Assembly: GCA_032622095.1 (NCBI GenBank) | Contig: CP136067.1 | Span: forward strand, 173,510,556-173,574,555 | Direction of reading: 5' to 3' | Source: Siphonodentalium dalli | Lineage: Eukaryota; Mollusca; Scaphopoda; Gadilida; Siphonodentaliidae | DNA length: 64,000 nucleotides | In this document: positions 44,690-57,697 of the stretch, in pieces | Numbering within the stretch: position 1 is the first letter of the stretch | Layout of the letters: each line of letters begins with the position of its first letter | Program-made: the position numbers and the translations under genes | Notes under the pieces: model-generated | The model's input: only the letters and a program-made list of their open reading frames with translations | What the model was told of the DNA's origin: nothing | Databases searched by the model: none

Positions 44690-46680
44690 TTGTCTATATT
44701 TGCGAGTGTCAGCCTGTCTGCCTGTCTCTATGCTATAGACATTCACAGGAGACCATCTATTTGGCACCAAAGGGATACAACAGGGGTAACTTTGTTTACG
44801 AGGAAGATAATGGTGTCGGTTAGAATATACTAAAGTGACGTTGTTGTCAAGGGCAGAACAGGGGAGGGGCACCAACACATTTTGTCTCCGATTTACACCA
44901 AACTTATACATGATCATCTCCATGATATGAGGAAACTAATGGTGTGGTTAAAAGATGTCAAAAGTGGCGCCGTTCGAGTCAGGGTGCAACGAAGGGAGAA
45001 GGGCACCACAATTGATACAATTAGTATTAGCTCCGATTTCCACCGAATTAATGCACATACTTCGCCATGATATAATCTAATGGTTTTTAGATGTCAAAAG
45101 TGGCGCCGTTTGAATCAGGGGTGCACTGAAGGGGAGAGTGGCACTATAATTGATGACACTATTTTAGTGCCGATTCCACCAAATTGATACACAATCTTCT
45201 CCATGATATGAGGGATCTAAATGTTTTGGTTTAAAGATGTCACAAGTGACGCCGTTTGAGTCAGGGGTGCACGGAAGGGGAGAGAAGGCACCAATATTGA
45301 TAACAATATTTTTAGCGCCGATTTCCACCAACTTGATACACTTTCTTCTACGTGATAGAAAGAATCTAATCGTTCGATTAAAGACGCCAAATTTGTGCCG
45401 TTTGGATAATAGAGAATGGTGCGCTAAATCTGATAATAATTCGTATAGTCATAGAGGGGGAGGGGCACCACAATTGATAAACATTATTTTAGCGGCGATT
45501 TTCTCCAAATTGATACACATTCTTCTCCATGATATGAGGAATCTAATGGTGTGGTTGAAAGCTGTCAATAATTGCGCCGCCCGAGTCAGGGCTGCACGGA
45601 AGACGATAACAATATTTTTAGCGCCGATTTTTACCAAATTGATACAAATTCTTCTCCATGATTTAAAGACGCCAAATTGGTTCCGTTTGGGTGAGAGATG
45701 GGGGAACTAAATTTGATACGAATTTGTTTAGTCGCCCATTTCCACTAACGTTTTATATAGTCATCTTCATTATGAGTCTTAATTGTGTGGTTTAAATATG
45801 TCAAAAGTGGTGCCACTTGAGTCATGGGTATGGAGTGGAGGGTAACCAAACACTGATAACAAATTGTTTACACGGTCTTCTCCAGTGATACGAGGAATAC
45901 AATATGTGGGTTAAAGACGCCACATTTGGTTCCTATATTTGTGAATGTCTGTCTGTGTTCTTATATAACTTCACGGGTGACCATCTAGATGGCACCAAGG
46001 GGTCTAACCGTTGTATCTTTATTCGAGGAAGATAATGGTGGGTGTTAAAATTTTCTAAAGTGACGCTGTTGTTATCAGGAGCAGAAAACGGGAGGGGCAC
46101 CAAAAATTATACATAATCATCTCCATCATATGGGGCCGTTCGAGGCAGAGGGTAGAGGGGCACCAAAATTTATTTAAAAAAAAATCATATTCTTGGCGTC
46201 GATTTCCGCCAAATTGATACATATTCATCTCCGTGATACGTGGAAACTAATCGTGTGATTTAAAGACGAAAAATTGGTGCCGTTGTGAGAGATGGGTCAG
46301 GGGGCACACAATTTGATAATAATTTGTTTAGTGGCCGATTGCCACCTAACTTATACATAATCATATCCATGCTGTCAGGGGTCTAATGGTGTGGTTTAAA
46401 GATGTCAACAGTGACGCCGTTCGAGTCGTGAATGGGGAGTGGAGGGGCACCATAAGCTGATACAGTATGTCTAGCACTAATTCCACCAAATTTCCACACG
46501 TTCTTCTCCAATGATACGAGGAATCAAATCATGTAGGTTAAAGACAACACATTTGGTGCCGTTTGGGTCAGGGTTGGAGAGAGGAGGGAAACTAACATTA
46601 ATTAGAATATTTTCGTCGCTGATATCCACCAAAGTTATATACAGTCATCTCCTAAATTCGTTCTAAGGAGTTTTTGGCGT
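44690..46680 (+). repeat. Degenerate tandem array with about 145-bp unit
   Basis: About twelve units share TTCTCCATGATATGAGGAA, CTAATGGTGTGGTTTAAAG, TGTCAAAAGTGGCGCCGTT, GAGTCAGGG and GGGGCACCA. On top of this a longer period of about 1245 bases is visible: a segment with CTGTCTGCCTGTCTC, GACCATCTATTTGGCACCAA and CGAGGAAGATAATGG at about 44700-44825 recurs at about 45945-46035. The open frames inside follow the unit and are not genes. Confidence 0.85.
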
Positions 46681-46920
46681 TAAAATTTCACAACCTCGAC
46701 AACATATGGTGACTTAACTATGTCACTTGAACATTTTTCTAAATTGTCATATTTATATAGGGATGGGTATCAGGGCATTCATATAGTGAGCTAGCAAAAA
46801 CAGATACACAGCAGAAAGCATTAAAAGTATATTTATCATTCTATTTAAGAGATACATATATTCTAGCAAAATTAGGGACTTTGAACCGCCAGAGGATGGC
46901 ATGCTAGAATGGCTCATGTA

Positions 46921-47061
46921 CAGTAATTCCCAAAGTAATTGACCACTTAACCACAGCAGAATTATGGGTAATTTTTCAGGATTTAGTCGGAAATATGGCT
47001 TGTTGCCATTCATCGGAAAGCTTTCGTCGAGTTAAGTGGTCAATTACTTTGGGCATTACTG
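46921..47061. mobile_element. Tc1/mariner-like MITE
   Basis: Ends CAGTAATTCCCAAAGTAATT and complement, TA on both sides (46919-46920, 47062-47063), 141 bp. Ends of this type and TA duplication are known from Tc1/mariner elements. Confidence 0.85.
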
Positions 47062-47255
47062 TATTATAACAAAATTGAGTGTGTCCCATTGAACATATTG
47101 GCCACAAAAACGACACAATTTGTCAAGAGATGTGGAAATGTGTAGAAGGTCTGTTAGAAATATTGATCACAGTGTTCAATCAAATATAGTTTCTTATGAG
47201 ATAAAATAAACACAGTCAGTAGCACATGACTTTTCAGAATCCTCCAATACAAGAT

Positions 47256-47548
47256 TTTACCCTGTGCCAATGCATTCTCTTATATATGCGAGTCGACCAT
47301 AGGTCGCCTCGCATATATAAGAGAATGCATTGGCCTAACAATGTTTTACAATTTTAATAATTTTTTCTTTTATTCTTTAACAATTTTATAATTTCACCCA
47401 TACAGATCCCCAGACAAACATGAGCAGACGACACTCTTCTATATGCTTCTATATATGTGTGGGGCTCCCTGCAGGGTAATGGATGTTTTTTATTTTATGT
47501 CCTAAAAATTGTAAGAAACATTTATTTAAAAAAAATGATAAAAAATTG
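47256..47548. mobile_element. TGTGACCCGCC-family MITE, left part only
   Basis: From ACCCTGTGCCAATGC through the left core and the interior to AAAAATTG; right core and both outer arms missing. Confidence 0.8.
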
Positions 47549-47589
47549 TACAAGTGTACATCTGCCGGGAGCGAGTCAACTCGTACCAT

Positions 47590-47769
47590 GACCAACTCGT
47601 ACCCTGCTATAAAATGCCCGTTATTTAGTTAACTAAAGCGATTAAAATTTTTTTAAAGATGTAATATGTCTTAGTCTTGGTGCCTGATCATAGTATGCCG
47701 GTTATTTAGTTGAAATACCACCGTTTTGTCCCCATGGATTTCTGAAAAACAGCAGGGTACGAGTTGGTC
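47590..47769. mobile_element. MITE with GACCAACTCGTACCCTGCT ends
   Basis: 19-base perfect inverted ends; inner GCCCGTTATTTAGTT and GCCGGTTATTTAGTT are in direct, not inverted, order. 180 bp, non-coding. Confidence 0.75.
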
Positions 47770-48348
47770 AGGACACGCACATCTGCCCGTTGCAGAGGAT
47801 TTATTTAATTTTATTAGAACAGACTCATAGCCTAACATAAACAACTTAAAGCATCACTCTGTGTAGAGTAACGGTAGCTGATATATAGCAACATGTCTTT
47901 CAAACTGAGCATAATTAGGCAGAATAGCACCATGAACAGAGGAGGACCTGGACATTTCTTTAAAACATCTGTATATTCATGGAGATATGATGACCAGGTG
48001 ACCTCAAAATATTAGTCTAACCCACTAGGTCCATATCTATGTAAAAACCCAACATTTAGTTCTGTGATTCCAATTAGGATCCCAATACAAAATATTTAAT
48101 AAAAACAAACAAACGTTAAATCCAAACACGTCGACTGCAGGATTTAAAACAATGATAACGTTTGAAGTACCAGCAGAACTTTGTAAATAAAAAATACTTC
48201 TTTATCGGTGGAACGAATTAATCGCGATAAACAGAATGGCAATCACTCCGTCAAGGTGGTCCATGCACTACTTATAGTCCACATATAAGCATGACGTTTT
48301 GTGATGCCATTTGGATACACAATTTATGAGAATACGTGCAACAGTTTG
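47770..48348. other. No gene seen
   Basis: No exon or repeat I can define. Confidence 0.4.
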
Positions 48349-48356
48349 AGCAAGAG

Positions 48357-48610
48357 CAAGCCTTGAAATAGTGAGCCTGTCATTTGCAGAATGAGGTCCC
48401 TAGAGGGTGAATTTAGTGATGCTACCCCGCATAGCGGGCTAGCATCACCAAATTCACCCTCTGGGGACCTCATTCTGCTTACACCTCAGCAGAATGAGGT
48501 TCCCAGAGGGTGAATTTGGTGACGCTAGCCCGCTATGTGGGGTAGTATCACTAAATTCACCCTCTGGTGACCTCATTCTGCAAATGACAGACACACTATT
48601 TCAAGGCTTG
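48357..48610. mobile_element. hAT-like double-hairpin MITE, copy 2
   Basis: Ends CAAGCCTTGAAATAG and complement, perfect 8-bp flanking duplication AGCAAGAG (48349-48356, 48611-48618). Two hairpins with GATGCTACCCCGCATAGCGG and its relatives, as in copy 1. The insertion lies just upstream of copy 3 of the signal-peptide exon. Confidence 0.95.
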
Positions 48611-48745
48611 AGCAAGAGTATCCTCTGTTCCCACAACTCTGACAACTCAGTTGCGTTGACTATGTCACTCGTGTGGAGGCTTGTGTTTTTACGGAATGTA
48701 TCCGGAGATCGCACGGGCCTCAGAGAGAACACTCACCCCAGTGAG

Positions 48746-48830
48746 ATGAAGGGAGATAATCGCTCAGATCAAACAGGACGCTTAATGTTAACCCGTATCT
48801 TGCTACTGGCTTATATGCTTCCGAGAAGCT
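48746..48830 (+). CDS. Candidate first coding exon, secretory signal, copy 3
   Basis: ATG at 48746, MKGDNRSDQTGRLMLTRIL then LLAYMLPRS, donor GTGAGT after 48830, phase 1. Compared with copy 1 it has three extra bases and several changes, yet the frame, the hydrophobic core and the donor are kept. The duplicated block continues to about 49390 (GATACGTGAGTTAAAAC compared with GATACGTGCATGAATTA near 43980). Confidence 0.45.
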
Positions 48831-49390
48831 GTGAGTATATTATAGACATGATTGACATTTCATACATGTATGTAAATCTCGAAAAACTGGAACAAAATTT
48901 ATTTAATACTTTCTTCTCGGCACCGCACGGCGCCATAAAACAACATTCTGGACTCCTCGGCTTATGACCTCTGGGGCCAAGCTGAACGGCGACGGAATCT
49001 GACGAGGTTTGCCGAATGCATAAAACAAGTATAGCGCTCTTTTGTGCAGGCAATTACTTGATTTATTGATACATTATTTCTATCATGAACTTTCTGCTAT
49101 CGCTTGGGAAGTTGGGAAGTATTTTGAGAGGCCATTTATCAGAGAGACCTTTTATCATAGCAACGGCGAACAGGGATGTGGCGAGAAGGGTGGGGTTCAG
49201 GGTCCCTACCCCAAACTTCGGTCAAAGTTTTCAATGATTTGAATTTATGCATCAAGAGCAATTGGCACTAGAAAATAAGGTTCATCTATAGACTGATACG
49301 TGAGTTAAAACAATTGTTACTATTTTCAGTTAATTATATACAACGTTTTTGAAAACACTTTAAGTGGAATATAACGTGTAACGTATTCTG

Positions 49391-51049
49391 TGTTTTAATA
49401 ACACGCCCAATACTCTGGTGGATTTAGCAGACGTTTCACTTCCGCATTGAGTTTTTTTCACTGTTCCAAATCATGCTTTCTGATTATCAAACACTGTCTT
49501 TTTTAGAGAATCAAAGCCGACAAATACCAAAAATAACCACACAAGTTTTATTCCCAAAATTTGGATAAACATACAGAAGGATAATAAAAATCGCGACCTG
49601 ATTTCCAGGTTGTCCTAAGTGCATTTTTTATGTTTTTGAGATAATCGATTTTTTAAGTTTGAATCTCCGATACTGGTCAATTATTAAGACTATGGCTATA
49701 CTTCTAACACTGCCCAATTGGAAAATCATTCCTTTAATAGAATAAAAAAGCATCACAATTCATAAATTAAATGTAATCCTGTTTTTTTTAAAGAATACTG
49801 CAGGTAGTGTGCATATTTTGTCACTTAGGACATACTGGAACTTAATTACACTATGAATAGTTCAAATAACACCATTGAACTAAAATTCGTTAGAATGGCC
49901 ACCTTGTTCTATGTGTCATAAATATTAGGACAATTAGCACTTAGAACAAACAATATAATATCACAGGTCTGAATCTTACCAGAGGACATCTTGGAATTCG
50001 GAGAGCATATTACATATAAGTGTTCTTTGTATACGCTAACCCAGATGATATTTTTTTTATTTGTCTAAATTTATTATGTATGTCGGAATTTGATCAACTA
50101 GAGCGTTGACGTGACACCATGTCACCCCTATAAATCTAAAACCGACTAACTTGACACTCGCTCCGAAACGGAGGCCACCATATCTTCTAGTCGTTGTTTA
50201 GACTCCATTTTGAAGGGAACCTAGAACAAATAGGTAATAAGCTGTTTTCGACGCGAGAAGCGCCTTGGGGAACATTTTCTACAGCTCTTCGAAATAAGTA
50301 CTATTTATCGCTTTTATGATAATTTTATTTTTGGTCAAAAGACAAGAATATGCAAAAAAATATATGGTGAAATTGGAATCTTGTTAGTCAACAAATATGC
50401 CGACTACAAACGCCGAGTTGAGTTTCCTGACTCCAAAATATGACCACAAAATAACTTGTCCTATATTTTGATGTGTTTCATTGATGGAAATTCATTATAT
50501 TTAGGTAAACAAATGCAAAAAATAAACATTGTGAAAATTGGAATTTTAGTCCGGGAACAAGGTCCCTCAGGATTACATTTAATCCATTTTTGTTTTGTTC
50601 GTTATGATATTTGCTCAAACTATTTAGACTTTGAAAGATGTCCGTGCATATATATATGTAACAGGTATTATGGTGGTCAAGAGAGCCTAAATCATTTTTC
50701 GGAAGTATATACCCGCTCACTTCAATGTTATAAATGTGACAGAAAAATGCATCAGAAACGCATTATTCTTGTTGCCATGGCATAATTATGCTTGTCAGTT
50801 CATGCAAAATTTAACTGAAAAATCCAAAATGGCGGACAAAATGGCAAACTGAAGTATAGTAACATGATATATTTTCCATTTATATGAAAACAGTAGGCGT
50901 AAATGGCTATAGTTGTGCCACCGTACATGATGTACAATCCTAAATCGATAATATTAAGTCATAGCCCGACGATTTGTCAATTCAGTGTTTTAAAATGTTT
51001 CAAACTAACGGCGAAAATTGCGATCGGAAGTCAACATTTGAAGCCATCC
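49391..51049. other. No gene seen
   Basis: The phrase CCAGGTTGTCCTAAGTG near 49606 recurs inverted near 53245. A 109-residue + strand frame at 50456-50785 contains several Cys but no recognised domain. Confidence 0.35.
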
Positions 51050-51545
51050 AATGAGTTTACCAAACCATGGGACACTCGCTGGATGGTTTGAGATATTCGA
51101 TGGGTAGATTTCTACACTAGTTTGTGACACTCATTGTATGGAGCGGGACATTCATTGGTGGTTTGAGACACTAGTTGAATATAGGTAGACACTCCTGTTG
51201 ATTTGAGGCAACCGTCATGTGGCGTGTGACACTTACTGGATGATTATGGACACTCATTGGTTGGTTTGGGTCACCCATTGAGTGGTACGTTGGGGTACTC
51301 AATTGATGGTTGGTTTGAGACACTCATCGGGTGGTTTGGGACACCATGGTTTGGAGCTCACATTTGGCGGGTTTTAACAGGATTTGAATGGTTTGGGACC
51401 CCAGTTGGGTTGATAAGGATACCTGTTGGGTGGTTTGCGACACAATTTGGCTGATTTTGTAATGCCAGTAATGTTCTATGGACTGGGACACTCGTCGGTT
51501 GGTTTGGTATACTATTAAGAAGGTTTTTAGACACCCGTTAGCCTG
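51050..51545 (+). repeat. Degenerate minisatellite (GGTTTGGGACACTC)
   Basis: Loose units of about 25-30 bases, such as GGTTTGAGACACTCATCGG and GGTTTGGGACACC, about fifteen times. Translations are periodic (W, F, G-rich) and not genes. Confidence 0.8.
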
Positions 51546-51574
51546 ATTAGACGAAACTTGATCATGCTATGAAT

Positions 51575-52260
51575 TTCTACTCTGTTTAACACCCGCGTAG
51601 AGATCATATTCCACCAGTAAAAAACCCGGGCACTTTTTAATGTTGTTGCAGGGAAGTGTATAGCATTGAAAACACATGGCTACACATATACCGTACTCAA
51701 ATATTGTTATTGGTTTCTATATTCTCCATTTCGTAGAATAAGGTTACCCGAATTCCATTATTTGACTATCTGATGAGTGCGAAATAATGTTATATATGGC
51801 CGATAAGCCGGAATTCAAAAAATAGTAGGTCCGTCATCGAAATATTTTGGTGCAGTTTTCAGGCAAATAATATATTTCTTAGTTATTACTTGTTCCTTAC
51901 TAATGTATTTCACTTTAGGTGAAGGTTCTAACTCAAAATTTTGTCACGTTGTAAGTGACTTTGTGACCGATTTTGCTTTGCATCGCATAACATATTACGG
52001 AATTTCTCCCGGATTATTATTTGCAATGTTTATTACGATATTGGCTCACAAAAGTGAAAAAATGCATGCAATCTCGAGCTGGGACCACCCCCTAATGTGA
52101 AGTAGATTATTGAGGAACAGGTATGACAAAGAATATATTTCCCGTTATTTTTGTTCAATGTTATAAAGTTCCCCGTCAGAACGGGTCAGAACATCAAAAA
52201 GTTCCCAGGTTTTGTACTGGTGGAATATGATATCTACTGGCGTTAGCCATAGTATAGATT
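51575..52260. mobile_element. MITE with about 70-bp inverted ends
   Basis: Left arm AGATCATATTCCACCAGTA then GGGCACTTTTTAATGTT; right arm AACATCAAAAAGTTCCCAGG, TTTTGTACTGGTGGAATATG. A partial right arm occurs at 14150-14310. Interior open frame (51903-52100) has no recognised motif. Confidence 0.7.
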
Positions 52261-53060
52261 AATCTTTTTAGTCCCATGTATCTACAGAGAGCAATTTCTC
52301 CCGGATATTGTTTTAGTCCCAGATATACACAAAGGGCAACGCTCGACAAGTCTCGGAGATAAGTATATATAACATGCTACTGTGATCTACATCTACCAAA
52401 TATCAATATCCATATAATTTCAATACTTATGAAAAATGGGGACATGAGAGTGGTACACATTGGGAAGCTATGACTGGTGGTGCAATCGGAATTTCTTACG
52501 TGGGAAGTTGGGAATCACCTCCAAATTCAGGACACCTTCGCCACCTTGTATTATGGGTCCGCTATTATGTAGATCGATTAACTATGTGGTATGTATCCTA
52601 TATTTTTTACATATATTAAAATACATCAAAATTGTGTATATTTCGGCCGGAATTATGAAAAACAATCCCAAAATTACCACAATTTCCCCGCCGAATCACC
52701 ATACAAATTGCCAGACTTTTCACGTATTTTTCCCGAAAATGCCAAAATTTCAAACTTGCAAAATGTCTTGGGAGGGCTACAGTCATCCCAGCCCATGGCA
52801 CGTACGGATAATTTATAATTATGCAGATGTTAATCATACTACATGTAAATGCTGATATTATATAAATATATACGTTAGTAATAACAACTCAATTCAATTA
52901 CATGGTGTCCTATAATTATGCAATAATGTGCTTACCCATCACATGCAATTGTGACAATTCAATTTTGTTCCAAGCATATCTTCAATTCCACAATGTCCTA
53001 TGTCACTAAAATAGTATTCAATTAATTTCAGTTCAAAGTGGAAATAAGGCTATAATGCTT
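52261..53060. other. No gene seen
   Basis: A 131-codon + strand frame at 52460-52855 has no recognisable domain or splice context. Confidence 0.35.
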
Positions 53061-53269
53061 AAAATGAGATGTGACAACCTGGAAGTTAAATACATTATTG
53101 TTTTTCAAGTACAACGGACAGAAAAGAATGCCTGATATCTTCGCGAGAAGTGAAAATACGAACTTCCAGATTCCACCATTAGAAGCGCTATGAAATTCTG
53201 CTGTCAACGATACCAATATCTCATTTTCACCAAAAAGGTCACTTAGGACAACCTGGAAATTAGGTCGCG

Positions 53270-53445
53270 AAATGTCATTATACAATGTTGTGTACATGTT
53301 GTGTACATGTTTTTCTTGTACTATACTCATCCAGGTTGTGGTGAAGTCATATTGGACCCGACACTGCATGGCTCGTCCAATATGACTTTTCACCACAATC
53401 TGGACTCGTACAAGAAAAACACATACTGTACACAACATTGTAGAA
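53270..53445. repeat. Foldback repeat
   Basis: Arms CAATGTTGTGTACATG, TTTTTCTTGTAC, TGTGGTGAAGTCATATTGGA and complement around a short loop near 53362. The left arm contains a small direct repeat of TTGTGTACATGT. Confidence 0.8.
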
Positions 53446-53509
53446 TCACTTCATAATATAGAAAACGTACCAATTGTAGTTTTATAGTGTTGAGTGACTT
53501 AAGTATAAT

Positions 53510-53790
53510 ATCTACTCTTTGAAAAGCCACAGACTTCTCGACCTCAAGGTTAATTTCACAGATGATTCCAGAGTCTGTATTTCACGAACGGCCAATTACC
53601 GAATTCATTTTGTCTGTAACCAGGAAATTGAACGATATCTATTAATTATATCTCTTGTGCCCAGTGATTATCTGTATCTATCAGATGATCGCGTCATTAA
53701 CGATGTATCGTCTTACATTATAATACACTGATGGGGATGTTTTACGGTGCAATTTATATTTGCTCACTTATCTGACCCGGTAAACTCCCA
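53510..53790 (+). repeat. Duplicated segment, copy 1
   Basis: Shares TATTTCACGA.CGGCCAATTACC, TGTAACCAGGAAAT, CAGTGATTA and TATTTGCTCA with 55160-55440. Not recognised as coding in either copy. Confidence 0.8.
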
Positions 53791-54129
53791 TTAGGCAATA
53801 ACATTGTATATATACTTATACAATCACAATCATTCGTCAGTCGTATGGCAAAGGCATCAGTGTAAATTCACAAAATCACCCACAAGTTGTACGTTGAAAA
53901 TGAGTAGAAAAATCATAATAGAAAACGCGTTTTATGATGTACCACTTGTAGGGAAATGGACAGTGCCATGCATACTGTACTAAAGCAATTGTATGTTGTC
54001 ATCTGTGACCACTGCCAGAATGTACACAGTGTACCACTAACATAACACATGAAACAATTGTACTAACTTTCTGATGTGTTGTTGTATATCTGTGCACACT
54101 CCACAGTACTACAGTATGAGACAATGAGT

Positions 54130-54305
54130 ATCCAATAGCCATCTATATGGATATTTTAGTAAAAGTAATCAAAATGTAATCATGATTACAGGTACTTTGA
54201 AAGTAATCGATTACGATTACTTGTAATAAAAAATGTCATGATTATTAATTACAGGCGATTACTCCAAATTTTGTAATCGATTACTTTGATTACGATTACT
54301 GATTA
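54130..54305. repeat. GATTAC-rich low-complexity repeat
   Basis: Repeated GTAATC, GATTAC and TAATCGATTAC words in both orientations. Confidence 0.85.
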
Positions 54306-54414
54306 CGATTACCCCAACCCTGGTGGACACTTCTTATCAAAACCGATAATTGTAATTTTAGCCGACCAAAATGCAAAAACATTTCCTGTTTTCGAAATGT
54401 CCTCTTTTGAAAGT

Positions 54415-54629
54415 CGATATCCATGTGCCAGTACATTCTCTTATATATGTGAGTATCCCACATGATAAGAAAATACATTGGCCTAACAATATATACCATG
54501 ACCTTGTAAGTCATGACAGTGCATTCTCTTATATATGCGATGCTCCCTATGTGAGACTCGCATATATAAGATAATTCACTGGCACAGGATCTTAAATTCT
54601 GCATCAGCGCTGCTCTCGTCATTAAAGGG
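54415..54629. mobile_element. TTAA MITE, left end lost
   Basis: CCAGTACATTCTCTTATATATG, CATGACCTTGTAAG, CAGTGCATTCTC and right end CTCTCGTCATTAAAGGG followed by TTAA (54630-54633). Shows the uninterrupted interior that is split at 9641-13293 and at 32536. Confidence 0.8.
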
Positions 54630-55069
54630 TTAATCAGCCCATGTGTAGGGTTGTTTTCTCGTATAGGAAACGTACCATGGTAGTTTTAAAGATGCATAAT
54701 CCGAATTATTGCTCGCAAATTACTATTTTCTTGGCTTCGGGGGTAAACAAATATTTGATTGGAGTCGAGGAACCCACCTGTCAAAGCTCAGAGTGATCAG
54801 ATATCGATTTTTGAAATCTATTATTTTTCACCACCGATAATTTTTAGTGGCCCAGTAAAAAGTCGACGAGAAGACGGTCTCGGATGCGGATAGAGATGGA
54901 TATCAGGTTTTGTGCAATTTTTTTATTCTATTGTTGACTGTGGTTAGCATTATTTTTGGGCAATTACTCAATTCTGATAACCGAAGCGGTATACCAAAAA
55001 ATATTGTTGTTGTTGGAATCTGATGATATGGAGACCATCGAATCTGATTGAGTACCTTTAATCAGCCCA

Positions 55070-55440
55070 TGAATATGATTGTTTTCTGGTATAGGAAACG
55101 TACCATGGTAGTTTTAAAGTGTCAAATCTGACTTTAAAAAACACCAAGAATCAGAGGTTTCGTCAACATTTGCAGAGTTTGTATTTCACGAGCGGCCAAT
55201 TACCGAATACATTTTGTGTGTAACCAGGAAATAGAATGGTGTGTATTAATTATCGTTCTGGCCCTTTGGCGCAGTGATTAGCTTTATATATCGGTTAATC
55301 GCAGTAATTAGCTGTATCTATCGGATAATCGAGTCACTATCGATGTATCTTCTTACATATGATAATTGCTGATATGGATCGATTTACTGTGAACTTTATA
55401 TTTGCTCAGTCAATTGACCCTGTATAAATACACATTACAC
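55070..55440 (+). repeat. Duplicated segment, copy 2
   Basis: Counterpart of 53510-53790 with an inner duplication of the AGTGATTAGCTTTATATATC part. The lead-in with GGAAACGTACCATGGTAGTTTT is present also near 54667 and, weaker, 53463. Confidence 0.8.
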
Positions 55441-55602
55441 TTTAAAGGTCGAATCTGACACGGACGAGGGCACCGGCTAAACTACGCGATTGCCTTCTGC
55501 AATCTGCGTGCTACCATCGACCACTGTCACTATGACTAAACTATTCAATAACAAATTTGTTTTAGAAGGGAAAACAATGTCTTGGTGTAAAAACGGGTAG
55601 GG

Positions 55603-57053
55603 TTCTCTATTCCGAGGGTTCATTATTCCGAAGGTTCCCTATTCCGAAGGTTCATTATTCCGAAGGTTCGCTATTCCGAAGGTTTTCTATTCTGGGCGTA
55701 TTTAACCAGAAATGTATAAAAAATTTGCACCCCACCACAAAAACCACACGAGGAATGAAAAATACGATTACTTCTAATTTCCAAATTGACCTAGATATCG
55801 GTTATTAATAGCAAGAAAAGAGTATCAGTTTATCGTTCATTATGGAAAGTTAAAAACACGATGACTGATATAAACTACATGTAAGAGATATAGTTTTTCC
55901 GAACTGGCAATCTGTATTTGAAAAAAAAAAACATCAACATTCAAGGACCCCTTAATTTTCTACCCCCCATATCACATATACAAAGTATATGCCACTATAT
56001 ATACCATTTGAAATATGAAGCTCAATAACACTGTATTATCAGCTTATCCGGTGTAATAAACAGTGAACATGTTGTTTTTGTTGAGTTAACGCAGGGTTAA
56101 CGACTTGTTTTTGTGCTTAAGGTTCATCTGGTTTTGTTGCGCAAAGTAAAGTTTATTATTTTCAATGGAGGGGGGTAACTCTATATTTTAAAGATAATGT
56201 TATTCCCCTTCAATTGAAAATACATTAGGTTGAATTCTGTTGCATTCTGAGAGCCGCCATGACATATAACGGGGGAATCTTTTTATGATTTAAGATGTTT
56301 TCTATTTCTCTAGGGGCATCTTCTGTTACAGATATTTGGAATGGTGATGAACTATATATAGTGTTTTAATCATATTTTATGGCACAGATTGTGTTTAAAA
56401 CCTGATATCAAGGCACTATATAAAATAGCCGATGACTCGAAAATTAAGTGGGCCTTACAATTCAATACAAATTCACGATTGCAGTTAGGTTCAACTCATA
56501 CCCCAATCGGAATCCTCGGTACTTTCCGTCGATTCCTCGGAATTTAAGTAAGCCGATTCGACGAGGGTGACGATTGCTCATACCCGTCTATTCAACGACA
56601 TTCTGCTTCGCAGTATTCATTAAGAGTTATAGTCCCGCTGTTTTAATCCCGCCTTTAGCTGGCGTATTGTTGCCTGTAATATTATTGAGATATAACGCCA
56701 TACGCGATGACATTAAATCGTATGGAAAGAGCAATTGTGTGGGCTGCCTGACATGAATTTGTATTGGAAAATAACGCCATACGTACGCGTAATGACATTA
56801 AATCTCAAGGAAACTCGCGAAGAAATAAAAAATAACATTTATTGTTTCAATGATTTAAGTTATTTCCTTCATAAAAAATAGTCTTCGTGATAAAGAACCC
56901 TCTCAATACTTGAATATATAATTAACATTTAAAAAAAAAAAATTCTTCGGAATAGCGAACCTTCGGAATAGAGAACCTTCTGAATAGCGGACCTTCGGAG
57001 TAGTGAACCTTCGGAATAGTGAACCTTCGGAATAGCGAACCTTCGGAATAGAG
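55603..57053. mobile_element. Foldback-like element with minisatellite ends
   Basis: Left end is about five units of CTATTCCGAAGGTTC (17-bp period, 55603-55690), right end about seven units of the complement GAACCTTCGGAATAG (56941-57053). The ends therefore form long inverted repeats built from tandem repeats, as in foldback (FB) elements. The 1.25 kb between carry no frame I recognise. Target duplication not identified. Confidence 0.7.
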
Positions 57054-57697
57054 GCATGTTCCCGTAAAAACAACTAATTTCACACAAAATACCACATGGT
57101 TGGAATATCGATCTATTTATCGGACAAGTCAACTTACTTATTGTTTGAAATTTCCAACAAATGATGGGTGCGGCAAGAAATGTCCAATTGTTGAAAAGTT
57201 TTTGCCTAATTTTGTAGAGGGGTGTCGACAGTCGAGACAACCCCAATCGTCCCATGACGCCACTGCCTGCACTCATATACATGTACATTATAAAGGCCTT
57301 TCGATCAAGCGAAATGAGGAGAAGACGACCGCGTTATTTGACGACGATACATGTATGATGCAGCCCTCAATATAAGCAAAAACGTCCCACAGCAAATTTA
57401 ATGCTTGGTTTTTAGAATCCACATAATGCCAATGCATTACTAATTTCGAATTATGTTATATTTCAGTCGTATATACATGCATGCATAGTACGGGGGAGAC
57501 AAACAATATTTTGGGTTTTATTGGCAAATCTGAATACACTTAGTCTTTCACCTTCGAGACCCCATCTGAAGTTCAATGGAAGATTTGGTTAGCTTAATCT
57601 AGGGCAACGGGGCATAGCACGACAACACATACGCTTGTAGCAACCACAAGCGCTCGAAGCGCGCGTTGGTGCTTACACCTTAGGCGCAGGTGAATGA

